NCBI RefSeq assembly: GCF_958450345.1 | Contig: NC_088783.1 | Span: 55,094,395-55,158,394, forward strand | Direction of reading: 5' to 3' | Origin: Calliphora vicina | Lineage: Eukaryota > Arthropoda > Insecta > Diptera > Calliphoridae | DNA: 64,000 nt | Shown here: positions 53,633 to 64,000 of the stretch, piece after piece | How positions within the stretch are numbered: the stretch's first letter is position 1 | Layout: each line of letters starts with the position of its first letter | The notes under the pieces: model-generated | What the model was told of the DNA's origin: nothing | Databases searched by the model: none | What the model saw: the letters and a program-made list of their open reading frames with translations, nothing else | Position numbers and translations under genes: made by a program

Positions 53633-55536
53633 GAGATCGGAAAAACCTTAACACTCGTTTTTTATTAAAAATTTTAACCCAAGTATTATTTGACCTTTTT
53701 TTTGATCAAGTTACCTTTGCAAAGTATGTCACTCATTATGTTTAATGTCAATTATGTTCATTTGTTGTTAATCTAATTAAAATTAGTGACGAGAAAAAAG
53801 TGCGTACTAAAATTATTAAATATTTTCAACAAAACCCAACTTGGTCTTACAAAAAGTTGGCCAAATAATCAAATGTCTGCCGTCAAACTGATTCCAATGT
53901 TATTAAACAGTATCAGGAGAACTTGTCCGTTGATAGAAAACCTGGTTCATGTAGAAGGAATGGTACACATGATGTTTCAAAAGCAAATAAATAGAAAGTA
54001 TTTCAAAAGAGCTCACAACACATCCGGTAGGAAAGCAGCCCGGTTAGCTCAGTGCTGGGACTATTTGGTACGAAAAGTTAAAGACAATGCAGGTTTAAAA
54101 ACATACAAGGCTCAAAAAGTTCCTGAGAGGAACTCTATTAAGGGGCCAAAGACAAAGATGGAAATTGAAGTCAAATTTTATACAAAAAATATACCTGCTG
54201 CATGAAACGTACGAGGGAATGTTGAAGTTTAGTACCCAAAAGCAGAAAATTTTCTCAAAAAGTTCTTGGCATGGCAAGCAATATGTTTGTTTCGGCAAAA
54301 CAAGCCAAACATTTGTTAGAAAGGGCTCCTTAAATAGCGAAATTTACATGAAGGAATGTTTACAAAAAAGGCTGCTTCCATTCATAAGACTTCTTAATGT
54401 GTCCACTTATTTTTGTCCTGATTTGGCATCCTGACACTATGGTAAGCAAGGTCTTGAGTGGCACAAGAACAATAATGTGTTAATTGTACCAAGAGAGGCA
54501 AATCCTCCAAACTGCCTGGAGCTAAGGCCAGTGTAGAGATATTGGGCTCTTGTTAAAAGAGAATTGAAGAGCACCAAAAAGGTGTCCAAAAGTGTGGTAG
54601 ATTTTAAACGAAAACACTATAAAAACATTAATGGAAGGGTTTTCGAAAAAGGTTAAAATTTCATCACTAGTGAGGGATTAGTTTTTAGATTGATTTTTAT
54701 ACCCTACACCACCATAGTGGGGAGGGTATAATGCGTTTGTGCAGATGTTTGTAACGCCCAAAAATATTAGTCTAACACCCACCTTAAAGTATACCGATCG
54801 ACTTAGAACACTTTCTGAGTCGATTAAGCGATGTCCGTCCGTCCGTCCGTCCGTCTGGTTGGCTGGCTGGCTGTCCATGTAAACCTTGTGCGCAGAGTAC
54901 AGGTCGCAATTTTGAAGATATTTCGATCAAATTTGGTACATATTATTTTTTCGGCCCAAGGACCAAGCCTATTGAAACTGGCTGAAATCGGTCCATTATT
55001 TCACCTAGCCCCCATACAAATGTCCTCCCGAAATTGGACTTTATCGGTCATAAATGTTTAATTTATATATGTATCTCCACAAATTCCGCTCCAAATAAGT
55101 TTTATATACACAAAATTCATGTCACCAAATTTTGTTACGATCGGTCCATAATTAGTCATAGCTCCCATATAGACCCGCTTCCGAAAATCACTTTAACGTG
55201 CATAAATTGCTTAAAAATGTTGGTAAACACACAAAATTCAACATAGTTAACTTTAATATAGACATAAATCACATGACCTAATTTCATGGTGATCGGTCCA
55301 TAATTGGTCATAGCCCCCATATAACCCCACTTCCAAAAATCACTCAAAAATATAAATTATAGAAATTTTAAAAGTAATTTTGTTTTGCTCTTTTACTTAG
55401 TGTAGGGTATTATATGGTCGGGCTTGACCGACCATACTTTCTTACTTGTTTTTTTTTGTAAATTGTAATAATACTTTCAATCAAATAAAAAAAAAATCAA
55501 AACTGTAAGTTTAGTGGTTTAATTTTTATTAACATA
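53633..55536 (+). pseudogene. GAGATCG-end element, copy G3 (most complete), split by DINE-A
   Basis: Left TIR GAGATCGGAAAAACCTTAAC. Transposase traces: FNKTQLGLTKSWPNNQMSAV and VHMMFQKQINRK in frame at 53786-54205; then EIYMKECLQKRLLPFIRLLN, VSTYFCPDLAS and stop, YGKQGLEWHKNNN, PREANPPNCLELRPV and stop, KRELKSTKKVSKSVVDFKR. Several stops and frameshifts. The 3' end (AATACTTTCAATCAAATAAA, TTAGTGGTTTAATTTTTATT, AACATAT) is cut before the right TIR by a mariner fragment. DINE-A sits in its 3' untranslated part. Confidence 0.82.
54698..55452 (+). mobile_element. DINE-A (INE-1/Helitron-type), full-length reference copy
   Basis: TATACCCTACACCACCATAG then TGGGGAGGGTATA forms the 5' hairpin; AAAGTATACCGATCGACTTA, GAGTCGATTAAGCGATGTCC and five GTCY units (CCGTCCGTCCGTCCGTCTG) follow. 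Three internal repeats of the form 'CGGTCCATAATTAGTCATAG' plus 'CCCATATA' fill the middle. The 3' end is TAGGGTATTATATGGTCG then GGCTTGACCGACCATAC (hairpin TGGTCGG/CCGACCA) and TTTCTTACTTG. The order is the same as in Drosophila DINE-1/INE-1 elements as I know them. Confidence 0.92.
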
Positions 55537-55539
55537 TCC

Positions 55540-55735
55540 GCAAATATTTTTAAATTTCTGCTTGAGTAGCTCCTAATGATTTTGCAAGCTTTTGTTGAGT
55601 TTTACAACAATCTTCATGGAGTAATGCCTCCAATTCTTGGTATTCAAACTTTTTTGGCTGACCTCGGCGATCTTTATCTTCCGTGTCAAAATCACCAATT
55701 CTGAACCGCACAAACCATGGCTACACAATTTTAGA
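55540..55735 (-). pseudogene. mariner fragment m6
   Basis: Minus strand reads (frame-shifted) FRIGDFDTEDKDRRGQPKKF, EYQELEALLHEDCCKTQQKL and AKSLGATQAEI, the N-terminal half of the ATGCGGG mariner transposase. No ends. Confidence 0.75.
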
Positions 55736-55827
55736 AGGAGCAACAAAAGTTTGTTTGCTTCAACCGAAATTTTTCTTAATCAACTGACTTTCTGTTGATA
55801 GAACCGAAAAATTCGATGTGTACAACC

Positions 55828-56630
55828 TAGGGTATTTAATTTCCCGACTTTTTTTGATTCCCGGGAATCGGGAAATTTTTTTCTACATTCCCGGGTACCC
55901 GGCTATTCCCGAAATATATAATGATACTGTAAATTAGGAATATAATAGCCAAATTTCATATAAAAACTTAGTGTTATAATTATTAAATATCAGATCTTCG
56001 AATTAATTAATAAAATTTGAGCTTAATTCACTAAAATCTTAATCCGTAATTAAAAAACGTCAGCCTTTCATTCCATAAATCCATTCCTAATATTTAATTT
56101 TTTAGATTCATTCCAAAGCCTTTGTTTAAACTAAGTAAATTTTAAAGTTAATTAATAACAGAATTTATTCAAACTTTGAATGATTAAATTTTTGTTAAAT
56201 CAAATCGTTTACAAAATTAATTGAGAAAATTGTCTTAAACCTTTTTATACTAGATTCTAATTGAAGAAAAATTTAATAAATTTTTTAAGCTATTTTGTTA
56301 TGGATTTGAAGAAGAAATTTAAAGAAATTAGAATGATTCAATAAGAAATAAATTCTATAAATAATGAATTCTCTTTTTAAATTTTCAAATGAAAAACCCC
56401 AAATAAATAATAATAATAAGCGGTCTATTATTGCCAAGATATAGACAAAAAACTGTAAAAAACTTTTCACGGTTTTTGGTGGAAAAAATAGAGTTCTAAC
56501 TTGTTTTCTATGTATTTTCGTCAGTTTTTAATTCCCGGGATTCCCGACTAAAAATCCCGGGAATCGGGTAGTGAAAAATTGGCAAAATTCCCGGGAAATC
56601 TTTACCGGGAATTCCCGGGATAAAACCCCA
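55828..56630. mobile_element. hAT-type MITE, 803 bp, 8-bp target duplication
   Basis: Flanked by a perfect 8-bp repeat GTACAACC (55820-55827 and 56631-56638). Ends TAGGGTATTTAATTTCCCG and CGGGATAAAACCCCA are imperfect inverted repeats. Both subterminal regions are packed with TTCCCGGGAA-type palindromes and GGGAATCGGG motifs (likely transposase-binding repeats); the middle is AT-rich. Noncoding. Confidence 0.88.
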
Positions 56631-56638
56631 GTACAACC

Positions 56639-57321
56639 GAATCGTTCGCTAGGCAATAAATTTGGTTGCTACTACGAATCTGTTTTATTTATAAAAAAAC
56701 CTTTTTTTCAACAAAAAAAAACTTTTTTTTAAATACATATTTCAATTGCAAAATCCAATTCGTACATATATGTAATCAGACTGAGATAATTTATGTGAAT
56801 TTAGTGCTGGAGACACTTTCACTATATTCAAATACATATCCCCATTTAGTAAATGAATTTGGGGTCTATCATTTTGAAATAAACGGTTCAACTTATTGAT
56901 ATCATAAATGTGCAATTTTTCAAAAAACTTATTTTTTAAAAAATAAAACTGTTTGCTTCTCAAAAACCTTGCAAAAAAAAGGGAAAACTTGACATATGGT
57001 AACACTGACTGGTACTTACCGATTTTTTGAAATTTCATTTTAAAAAATTTAAAAAATGCAAAATTTTGTTTTAATTTGTAATGCTTTAACGTGTACGAAA
57101 ATGTTTATATTTTATATTTAAACATCGATGGGTAAATGAAATACAAAAACAATTTTTACTAAATCAAATTTTTTCCAAAAACAAGGTCCGACCAATAAAT
57201 TTTGATAGAGGAAACAAAAAAAAAAAGACAAGTGTATCGGCGTTTTGAAAGTTTACATTTGAGGGGGGGTTAAAGTTTCCCAACTCTGGCACATTCTTGT
57301 TGTTAATCTTCATAAGAAACC
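56639..57321. other. AT-rich noncoding DNA
   Basis: No gene or repeat ends. Confidence 0.4.
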
Positions 57322-57915
57322 ATTTTAGGTATAAAATGTGTTCAGCAAAGTTATGTAAAATGTTACGGTGAATATTTTTGTAGAATATCTTAACCCTCTA
57401 AATCCTCAAGGCATGGGTCTTTTTTGTCCTTCTTTTAAAAAGTGCAAAAACCACCATTAAAACAGAGATTTAAGGGGTTAAAATGTTCTGCAAAATAATT
57501 ATACGTGAAATTTTACTATAAGTACCTGAATACATCAAAACGGAAAATTCAACCAGAAAGTCAGAAATAAGACATAACAAAAGAGAGCATAGGGTTAATT
57601 TCGCATTTATTAAGATTTTTATTTTAAAGAACATTTTAGGTATAAAATGTATTCAGCAAATTTATGTGAAATGTTACGAAGAACATTTTTGTATAATATG
57701 TTAACCCTATGAATCCCCAAGGCATGGGTCTTTTTTGTCATTCTTTTAAAAAAGAGCAACAAATACCATTAAAACAGGGATTTAAGGGGTTAAAATGTTC
57801 CGCAAAAATATTATCCGTGAAATTTTACTATAAGTCCCTAAATACACCAAAACGGAAAATTCAACCAGAAAGTCAGAAATAAGACACAACAAAAGAGAGG
57901 TTACGGTTAATTTCG
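57322..57915. repeat. Tandem duplication, ~0.3 kb, with TTAA-bounded inserts
   Basis: Copy 1 57322-57603, copy 2 57633-57915, offset about 311 bp, roughly 90% alike (ATTTTAGGTATAAAATGT, CAAGGCATGGGTCTTTTTTG, CGGAAAATTCAACCAGAAAG). Each copy holds an ~84-bp segment bounded by TTAA with ends CCCTCTAAATC / GATTTAAGGGG (57394-57477) or CCCTATGAATC (57705-57789), like a minimal piggyBac-type insert that predates the duplication. Confidence 0.8.
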
Positions 57916-58999
57916 TGATCTTTTTCCTATTAATTGCTTTTTTATAATGTTTATGACAATTTAAGATTTTTTGAGGTTTTCGACTTAAAATCGAGAAATT
58001 TATCCTTTTCTAGATTAAACATTTATCTACAAAATTTACGATTTAAAATTTTTTGTGTTTTCCCATATAAAAAATAATTTAAGTCCTTCCTCATCTGTAA
58101 GAAAACTTTAGTTATTCGTTATTTAATCTCATATAAGGCCATGTAACTACATATGTTTTAAATATCAACAACTTCCTTCCTTCATTAGCCCCTAGAGCAT
58201 TTAAATACTATTCCTTTTCTTTTTTAATAAAAACAAAATTCCAATTCTCTTCTGAGAATATCACATAAAATAATTATATTTAGATTTAACAAATAGACTT
58301 GGTGATTTTTCCTGATTCTTAAAACGAAATGTACAATTTTCCATTTACTTTTTTACTTCCACATATAAGATCCTCAGGGGCTAGGTTGAGTTTGTCTGTC
58401 TGTCTTTGTTTAATGTCTGCTATCTAATTTGTCAACCTTAATTAAAAACAACAAACAGAGGGTAGGAAGAGAATAAAATAAATAAAATAGATATGTATGT
58501 ATGTAGTATAAGTATTATTCCTCAGAGTGTTTATTTAGCAAAGTGGCTTAAAATTTTGTTTGCATATTCTATTCTAAAAAAAAACAGATTTTTTCCAACA
58601 CAAGTGGCTGTCCTAACAATAACGTCAACAGCAACTCGAAATCGGCATTAGTTTCGTAATTGGGAAATATGAATATTAGTTAGGTGGTGTCTATGTTTGA
58701 AAGGGTAAGAGAGGAGTAAGAGCATCATTGAGCATAGATATATAGATAAACATTTGAAGCAAAATTCTCTAAATATAAAAGTACTTGACACCAAGTGGAT
58801 TTGAATTATATTTATTTGTATACAAATGTACAGCAGTTGAAATAGTTATAGGCCTATTGAAACAATATAGATAAATGCCGGTGAATTTTGTATATAATGG
58901 ATGGTTTTGTTAATTAAAATTGAATGAAAATTAAATTAAAATATTTTTTACAAAATGAATTGAAAAAAATTCACTTAAGAACATTTCAAGCATGCAATA
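57916..58999. other. AT-rich noncoding DNA
   Basis: No coding block; only short simple runs such as GTATGTATGTAG near 58495. Confidence 0.45.
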
Positions 59000-59520
59000 C
59001 ATTTTTTAAAGTCATCCTCCTATCAGAAAATGCTATAAATTTTGCGATTGGCCCCTAATGTCTGTTCTGTTTTGACATTTGTGTAGTAAACACATGCGAA
59101 ATACACGTTAATAAACAATGTTACGCTACACTGCTCTAGAACGCGGAATATTGCTGACTATTTATTTGACCAATAATCGGTCGGTGACTTCATCAAAAAT
59201 ATTCATGAGTGATGAGGCCCATTTCCATCTTAGCGTATACGTAAATAAGCAAAATTTACGCTTCTGGGGCCATTACACCCGCTCAAAGTCACTGTATGGC
59301 GTGCTGTTTTCGCTGGAGGAGTCATCGGACCTTTTTTTTTCGAAGACGTCGCGGGCCAAACGGTTACTGTGAATGGTGAGCGCTACAGAGCAATGATCAA
59401 CGAGTTCTTTTTGCCGCAACTTGATGTATTGGGATGGGAAAACATGTGGTACCAACAGGACGGTGCAACGGCACACACTGCACGTGCCACAACCGATATG
59501 CTGAAGGATGTAATATACGA
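59000..59520 (+). pseudogene. Tc1/mariner-superfamily transposase fragment (VNKQN type)
   Basis: Frames read SSKIFMSDEAHFHLSVYVNK then QNLRFWGH, and after frameshifts FFEDVAGQTVTVNGERYRAM, INEFFLPQLDVLGWENMWYQ then QDGATAHTARAT and DMLKD. First catalytic Asp (SDEAHF) and second Asp (QQDGAT) are present. It ends before the third. The upstream TTTTGACATTTGTGTAG and AACACATGCGAAATACACG are the usual lead-in of this transposon type. Related to the fragments at 17.6 and 32.5 kb. Confidence 0.78.
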
Positions 59521-61690
59521 TTATTAATTTTGTTACAATTTGCTTATGATGTTGTTACATATTTTTTTTTTGCTTATAAACATATGGATTTTAGCTGATA
59601 AAGTTGAAATTATTCATTTTGTTTTTGTTAAATTATTTTGATTATTTTGTTGAACATTTATTTCGCTTAAAAATAAGTTGTTAATATTTCTAAATATGTG
59701 TTTTAAATTTAACAGTGATATTTTAGCTCACACTGTTGTATTTAACACTGATCAACTAGTTAGCAGCTTTGAAAACTGCATTATCCACCTGACGCATAAG
59801 AACGCACTAAAACGCATAGAAACGCATACTCAAATCTGCGTTGATTTTAATATTTTTCCGAACACTTTCATAAACCAAAGCGTGGTTTGTCTTTATAAAA
59901 CTTGTTTCCTTCTTTTCTAACTCGAACTTCAATTCAGAAACATCTAAAATAAAGTTAAATAAAATTTTTTTAATTTTTGTTTAATATCCATTCAAGGTAA
60001 TTTGCTAAAATAAATAAGTTTAAAACAGTTGATCATTAGCTAAATTATACATTTCATCAAATTTTATTAGTGATTGCTAAACGCCTTGAAAATTTTTCAC
60101 ACATTTATTGAATTCTGGAAGATTAAATTGTTGAACAGAATAAAACATCCAAAGAAAGGTAATATGTTCACATGTTAATTTAAATAAAATCTAATAAAAT
60201 ATTTTCCACAGGAACATTTTATAAACCCTAATATACAGTGGTGGACATATTGCCCAAGCCACCACTGTACCATTTTTTTATTGCAACCCAAAAATGTATC
60301 AAAACGAAATTTGCATATATGAGTTTTGTGTACTCAAATAGAAAAAAGAGGAAGAAAGAATAAAAAACACAAATCGTCATTAAGCAAAGATCAATTTCTA
60401 CAACATCAGATTTATTTTGCAATAGTCCATAAATAGAGAAGTTCATAAAGAAATCCATGTGTTAAAACCAGAATTATTGTGAAGATCCAATTTCAAATAA
60501 AAACCAAAATCAAGAAAAGTGAGAATCATCAGATAAATTTATATTAAAATATTCCAACATTCCATGAAGAATAATACTGAATCCAAATGAATCCATCGTA
60601 TTGGTCATAAATCAGTCTCAAATCAAATCCATCTAAAACAAAATCAATTAAAATTATAAAATTATCAAGTAAGTGTTAAGTTTTTCAAATCATAGTTTGA
60701 TTAAAAAAAACAATTTGGCAATAAATATCTTTAAATAACAACAAATATAAAAAATATGATTCAATTCTAAAATATAATAAATAAGTTAAAATTTCAACAT
60801 CTTAAAATCTAAAATTCACTAAACTATGTTAAAACAAATACTATAAACTATTCTTAAACCTATTCAAAATTCTAAAAAGTTATAAATTAAAACAAAACAT
60901 GATTTGGAAACCTTAACTAATATTGCACATTTATATCACAGCTCAAAAACATCATTATAATAAGTGTCTATTTAAGTAAATTAGTGTTAATCAACGTTAT
61001 GGAAATAATTTGTACATGCAAAACAAAAATTTAACTTCCAACCTAATTTGTCTTAAGAAATCTGCAGCGGATTGTCGAGGCCTCAACATTCAGCAGCTCC
61101 AGATACCCTAAATTGGTGAGTGAATTTTATAATTTTCGGAATTTTTTTGTTTTGCATATATTTTAATTTAAAAAGTGAGAAAAAAGTAACAACAACAATG
61201 ATATTGCTATTCAATTAAAATTTTACTAAATAATATTCAATTAATACCGTCATTCGAGGGTTAGGTGTTACCTAAACATGCTTTTATTAAAGCAATAAAA
61301 TAATATATTTTGTTATTCTTTTTTGGTGCGACCTTCTTCTTATTTTTCAACGATCTTTTTATTCTTAATGATCATTAAGCAATGCATTTATTGATCTTGT
61401 TTTTGTTACTTATTTACACTACAATATAAATATATTAGTACAGCCCTAAAGAATTTTATTAAATTTGTTTATATTGTTACACATTTATTAAATTATTTCT
61501 TTATTGTTATAAAATTAGTTCATTGTTTGAATAATTGAAATTTAATTGTTATTCTATATTGAAATATATTCCTGAACGGATTTTTAATGAATTATTAGGA
61601 ATAAATATTTTAATTTTCAATAATAATATGCTTAGTAAATCTAAATTTTTTATATGAATAAAATGAGAAATTTAATTATGGAACTATAAA
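59521..61690. other. AT-rich noncoding DNA
   Basis: No coding block. A 36-bp near-palindrome lies at 60234-60269: TA, CAGTGGTGG, 14-nt loop, CCACCACTG, TA. A splice-donor-like TTG|GTGAG follows a GC-richer patch at 61060-61125 (GCGGATTGTCGAGGCCTCAA), which might be a noncoding exon; not supported further. Confidence 0.4.
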
Positions 61691-62210
61691 TATTTTGTTG
61701 AAGTTTTCGTGATGTGAGAAAGTGTAAGTGTGTGAATAGAGTTAGGGATCTTATTCCAATTTGCCCAATAAGATCAATGGAAGGGTGGGTTAAGAGGCAT
61801 TCCATCTCCATAACATCTGGGAGATCGGTCACACAGTTGTGGTCAAATTTATACACATTTAGGTTGAAAATATCGGGTCAATCTTTTATCATCCTTTGTT
61901 TTAAATCAACCTGATTTTACTTCATTTTGTTGTAGTTTAGGGAGTCTATAACAAATATTTGTGAATGTCGAATTTTAAGTAGGACATAGGACAACGCGAA
62001 CAAGAACCCCGCCGCCCGACTGACCGCTAGTGGCATATCAATGGCTCCCGCTAGTTCGTTTGTTTTATCTAGTTTTTATTTTATTTTTTCCTATTTAACC
62101 TGAACACTTGATACTCAAAAAGGTTCTTATTTTTAGATTGTATTTTGATTCTGTGGAAGTATTCATGCTGTCCCCCAAGTATTCATATGTTCAGTCCATT
62201 GTACATTACA
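61691..62210 (+). repeat. Probable end of the 5' LTR of a gypsy-type retrotransposon
   Basis: The sequence directly before a primer-binding site should be a 5' LTR. It ends ...TTGTACATTACA, five bases before the PBS, fitting the CA terminus. The LTR start is not fixed, because the second LTR lies outside the window; TGTTGAAG at 61695 is one candidate. Confidence 0.45.
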
Positions 62211-62215
62211 TAAAT

Positions 62216-62233
62216 TGGCGCCCAACGTGGGGC
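62216..62233 (+). promoter_or_regulatory. tRNA-Lys-type primer-binding site
   Basis: TGGCGCCCAACGTGGGGC is the complement of a tRNA-Lys 3' end (the Lys1,2-type PBS known from retroelements). It primes minus-strand DNA synthesis. Its position just past the presumed LTR and 0.8 kb before gag fits an intact 5' end. Confidence 0.85.
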
Positions 62234-63036
62234 ACGAAAGTGTTACGAAAATTTTAAATATTAAACCAAGTCACCTTTATTATATTATGCACTTTCTGCT
62301 CTAAACTTTTAAATTTCATTCTATAGAAAATGTTAAAATTTTGAATAAGTGTAGCTTACTTTTTGTCCAATACTTTTTATACTTTCTTCGGATTTTCAAC
62401 ATTTTGGCGAATGAAGACCGAATTGTTGACCAGAAAGATCCCTGAAAATACTTTGTATATAAGTAAACAGCGAATTCTAAAGTTTTAATATATTCTAAAA
62501 GAATTCCATAATTTTATTTAATTTAAAGTATATTTGTTTAGATATCATTATCCTGATATAATGTGGAATATATTAATTTAGCTGATTTGCAATTTAATAT
62601 CCCATAATATTAGTTTATGAAGTAGAAAAAGTAGCATAATGGTTTATAAATATATTTTGAATGAAAATATGAAGATGGAATTTCCATAGCCCAAACTTTT
62701 TCTTCTTTTATAAATTTGATCACACTATTTATCCACACTTACGAAAATCTCACACAGAAACGAAAACTTATATGATTTGTTGAAAACTTATATCTTGTTA
62801 CATATTTTTTTGAACATAAAAAATCAAATAGAATTTGCAAAACTTTTTACTTAGATCTTTGGATTTTAAAATTACATTTTGTCTGAATAATCCAATTAAT
62901 ATTGCGATTTGTCCCATTAGTCCGTCTGCTTAAATTATTTTGAAATACGCTTTATTCTCCCTAGAAATTTTTCTCTTTTTTATTGTGACTTTTGATATTG
63001 TCTATTCCAAGTACTTAAAACTTGTCATACTTCAAA
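62234..63036 (+). other. Untranslated leader of the LTR retrotransposon
   Basis: About 800 nt of AT-rich sequence without a long frame between PBS and gag start. A packaging or dimerisation signal would be expected here, but none is recognised. Confidence 0.5.
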
Positions 63037-64000
63037 ATGTCTTTAATGTATTCGCCACACAAAACACAGGACCAAGCTCAAGGTTTGGCAGTTGATCCTC
63101 CCGTTACGGAAAACATTTGTATTGGGTGTAATGAAATCATTACTGACACACAAGAGATCTTAATTATAAACACATGTAGTCATGAGTTTCATAGAAACTG
63201 CATTGAGAATACATTATCACAATCATCTGAATGTCCATATTGTAAAGCTAGTTGTGAATTAGCAGATCTTGTTGTTAAGAGACTAGATACTCAGCCACCT
63301 AAAAATAGTCCTAGACCTAAACAAGGTAAAACAGGCAAACCAAGAGGCGCAATGGCAAAAAAATATAATACTAGACATAATACTAGGAGTTTAGCTCAAT
63401 ATTTTACACAACAATCTTCTCAAGATATCAATAATTCTAACGCACATGTTCAATCAGATGAGATAACTTATAGTCCTCAGGCTGATCAGCAAGCTGATAT
63501 CAGACCTCAAATTCCCCAGACCAATAATAATCAAAATTTTTCGAATAATATTGACTACGGTCAAATAAATCAAATGATTGAGAATACTATAACACGTTTG
63601 TTAGGAAATCTTAACCTTATTCCCAATCCTGCTAATCAGCAGCAAAATATTCCAACCCAGACAAGACCAACTCAAGTACCACCAACTGTTTCAGCAAATA
63701 ACCAATATTTACAACCACCTCAATACAATATTTCGTCTGAACCTATTCGTATATCAGGAAATCAAATTGATTCTGGCTATCATCTAAAAGTTGATAAAAT
63801 CACTGCGATAATCCAAAATTGGAATATCAAGTTTGATGGCTCCACTAATGGACTAACCGTAGAGGAATTCCTGTATAGAGTTAGGTCCCTTACTTCTGAA
63901 AATTTCAGTGGAAACTTTGGTATCATTTGCAAAAATCTTCCAATGCTTTTAACCGGTAAAGCTCGAGACTGGTACTGGAGGTACCACAAGCAAGTAGAAA
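63037..64000 (+). CDS. Gag polyprotein with N-terminal RING-H2 finger (partial, runs off window)
   Basis: Open from ATG at 63037 to the window end (321 codons, no stop). Residues ~30-75 form a RING-H2 finger: NICIGCNEI (C1, C2), INTCSHEFHRNC (C3, H4, H5, C6), SECPYC (C7, C8), spacing C-x2-C-x14-C-x-H-x2-H-x2-C-x10-C-x2-C. Then a basic stretch (RPKQGKTGKPRG), a long Gln/Asn/Pro-rich region, and from about 250 the Retrotrans_gag-type domain: ITAIIQNWNIKFDGSTNGLT, VEEFLYRVRSLT and KNLPMLLTGKARDWYWRYHK. The FDGS...FLYRV...GKARDWYWR order resembles mdg3/micropia-like Ty3/gypsy Gags. A Gag packages RNA into particles; a RING is usually a ubiquitin-ligase module, so that role is inference. Zinc knuckles, protease and pol would lie beyond 64000. 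The uninterrupted frame suggests a young copy. Confidence 0.9.
   Translation, partial: MSLMYSPHKTQDQAQGLAVDPPVTENICIGCNEIITDTQEILIINTCSHEFHRNCIENTLSQSSECPYCKASCELADLVVKRLDTQPPKNSPRPKQGKTGKPRGAMAKKYNTRHNTRSLAQYFTQQSSQDINNSNAHVQSDEITYSPQADQQADIRPQIPQTNNNQNFSNNIDYGQINQMIENTITRLLGNLNLIPNPANQQQNIPTQTRPTQVPPTVSANNQYLQPPQYNISSEPIRISGNQIDSGYHLKVDKITAIIQNWNIKFDGSTNGLTVEEFLYRVRSLTSENFSGNFGIICKNLPMLLTGKARDWYWRYHKQVE

Noticed and set aside
54831..55246. Frames of 76 and 70 codons within DINE-A
   Set aside because: Start in the CCGT microsatellite; DINE elements are noncoding and the frames are not conserved in the other DINE-A copies.
60234..60269. TACAGTGGTGG...CCACCACTGTA as a transposon
   Set aside because: CAGTGGTGG resembles Tc1-type ends, but only 36 bp lie between the TA dinucleotides; too short to call more than a hairpin or collapsed relic.
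1..64000. tRNA or rRNA genes
   Set aside because: No cloverleaf with B-box-like GGTTCGANNCC or rRNA core was noticed on reading either strand; a covariance-model scan would be needed to exclude them.

Overview
The window is AT-rich, intron-bearing dipteran DNA dominated by repeats, most likely from a calyptrate fly (blow fly, house fly or relative). The grounds are: an insect gustatory-receptor gene whose closest match, as I recall it, is Drosophila Gr9a; a split immunoglobulin/fibronectin-III membrane-protein gene; at least eleven DINE-1/INE-1-type Helitron relics carrying the dipteran GTCY core and ending in CTTACTTGTTT; several mariner and other Tc1/mariner relics; and a gypsy-type LTR element. 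The species call is inference. Only two host genes can be supported. Everything else is mobile or tandem-repeat DNA, or AT-rich sequence in which I see no gene.

Layout. 1-11 kb: AT-rich DNA with nested MITEs, a ~30-nt-period tandem repeat (7.3-8.1 kb), and a mariner relic holding a DINE copy, a TA-flanked MITE and a hAT-type MITE that itself contains two further MITEs. 11.4-33.8 kb, minus strand: exons of a single-Ig, single-FN3 type I membrane protein, in transcription order 33800-33661, 30426-29482, 24414-24285, 19490-19138 (transmembrane segment and stop) and a possible alternative 3' exon at 11629-11394. The signal-peptide exon was not found. The introns hold a solo LTR, DINE copies, non-LTR relics, and MITEs with hallmark target duplications (9-bp MULE type, TTAA piggyBac type, TA types). 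A 0.9-kb palindrome lies inside a mariner at 31.1-32.0 kb.

34-47 kb: a satellite district. A 35-bp repeat lies in one orientation at 34.2-35.3 kb and in the opposite orientation at 40.0-40.7, 43.9-44.9 and (degenerate) 46.5-47.0 kb. A 31-bp repeat with a 16-bp palindrome follows it at 40.7-41.6 and 44.9-45.3 kb. A complete-looking Helitron (35985-39650) carrying its own higher-order ~118-bp satellite sits between them. The three-exon gustatory-receptor gene (41959-45899, plus strand, 412 codons) stands inside this district, and its first intron holds one copy of the 35-mer plus 31-mer block.

47-59 kb: three copies of one Tc1/mariner-superfamily element with GAGATCG-type ends, mariner pieces, the best-preserved DINE-A copy, an 803-bp hAT-type MITE with 8-bp target duplication, and a 0.3-kb tandem duplication. 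59-64 kb: another transposase relic, then the 5' part of an LTR retrotransposon: an 18-nt tRNA-Lys-type primer-binding site (62216-62233), a leader of about 800 nt, and an open gag frame from 63037 off the window end. That Gag begins with a RING-H2 finger, the most unusual protein feature here.

No CRISPR, operon or bacterial feature is present. I found no tRNA or rRNA gene. No coordinated multi-gene system can be supported beyond these elements.
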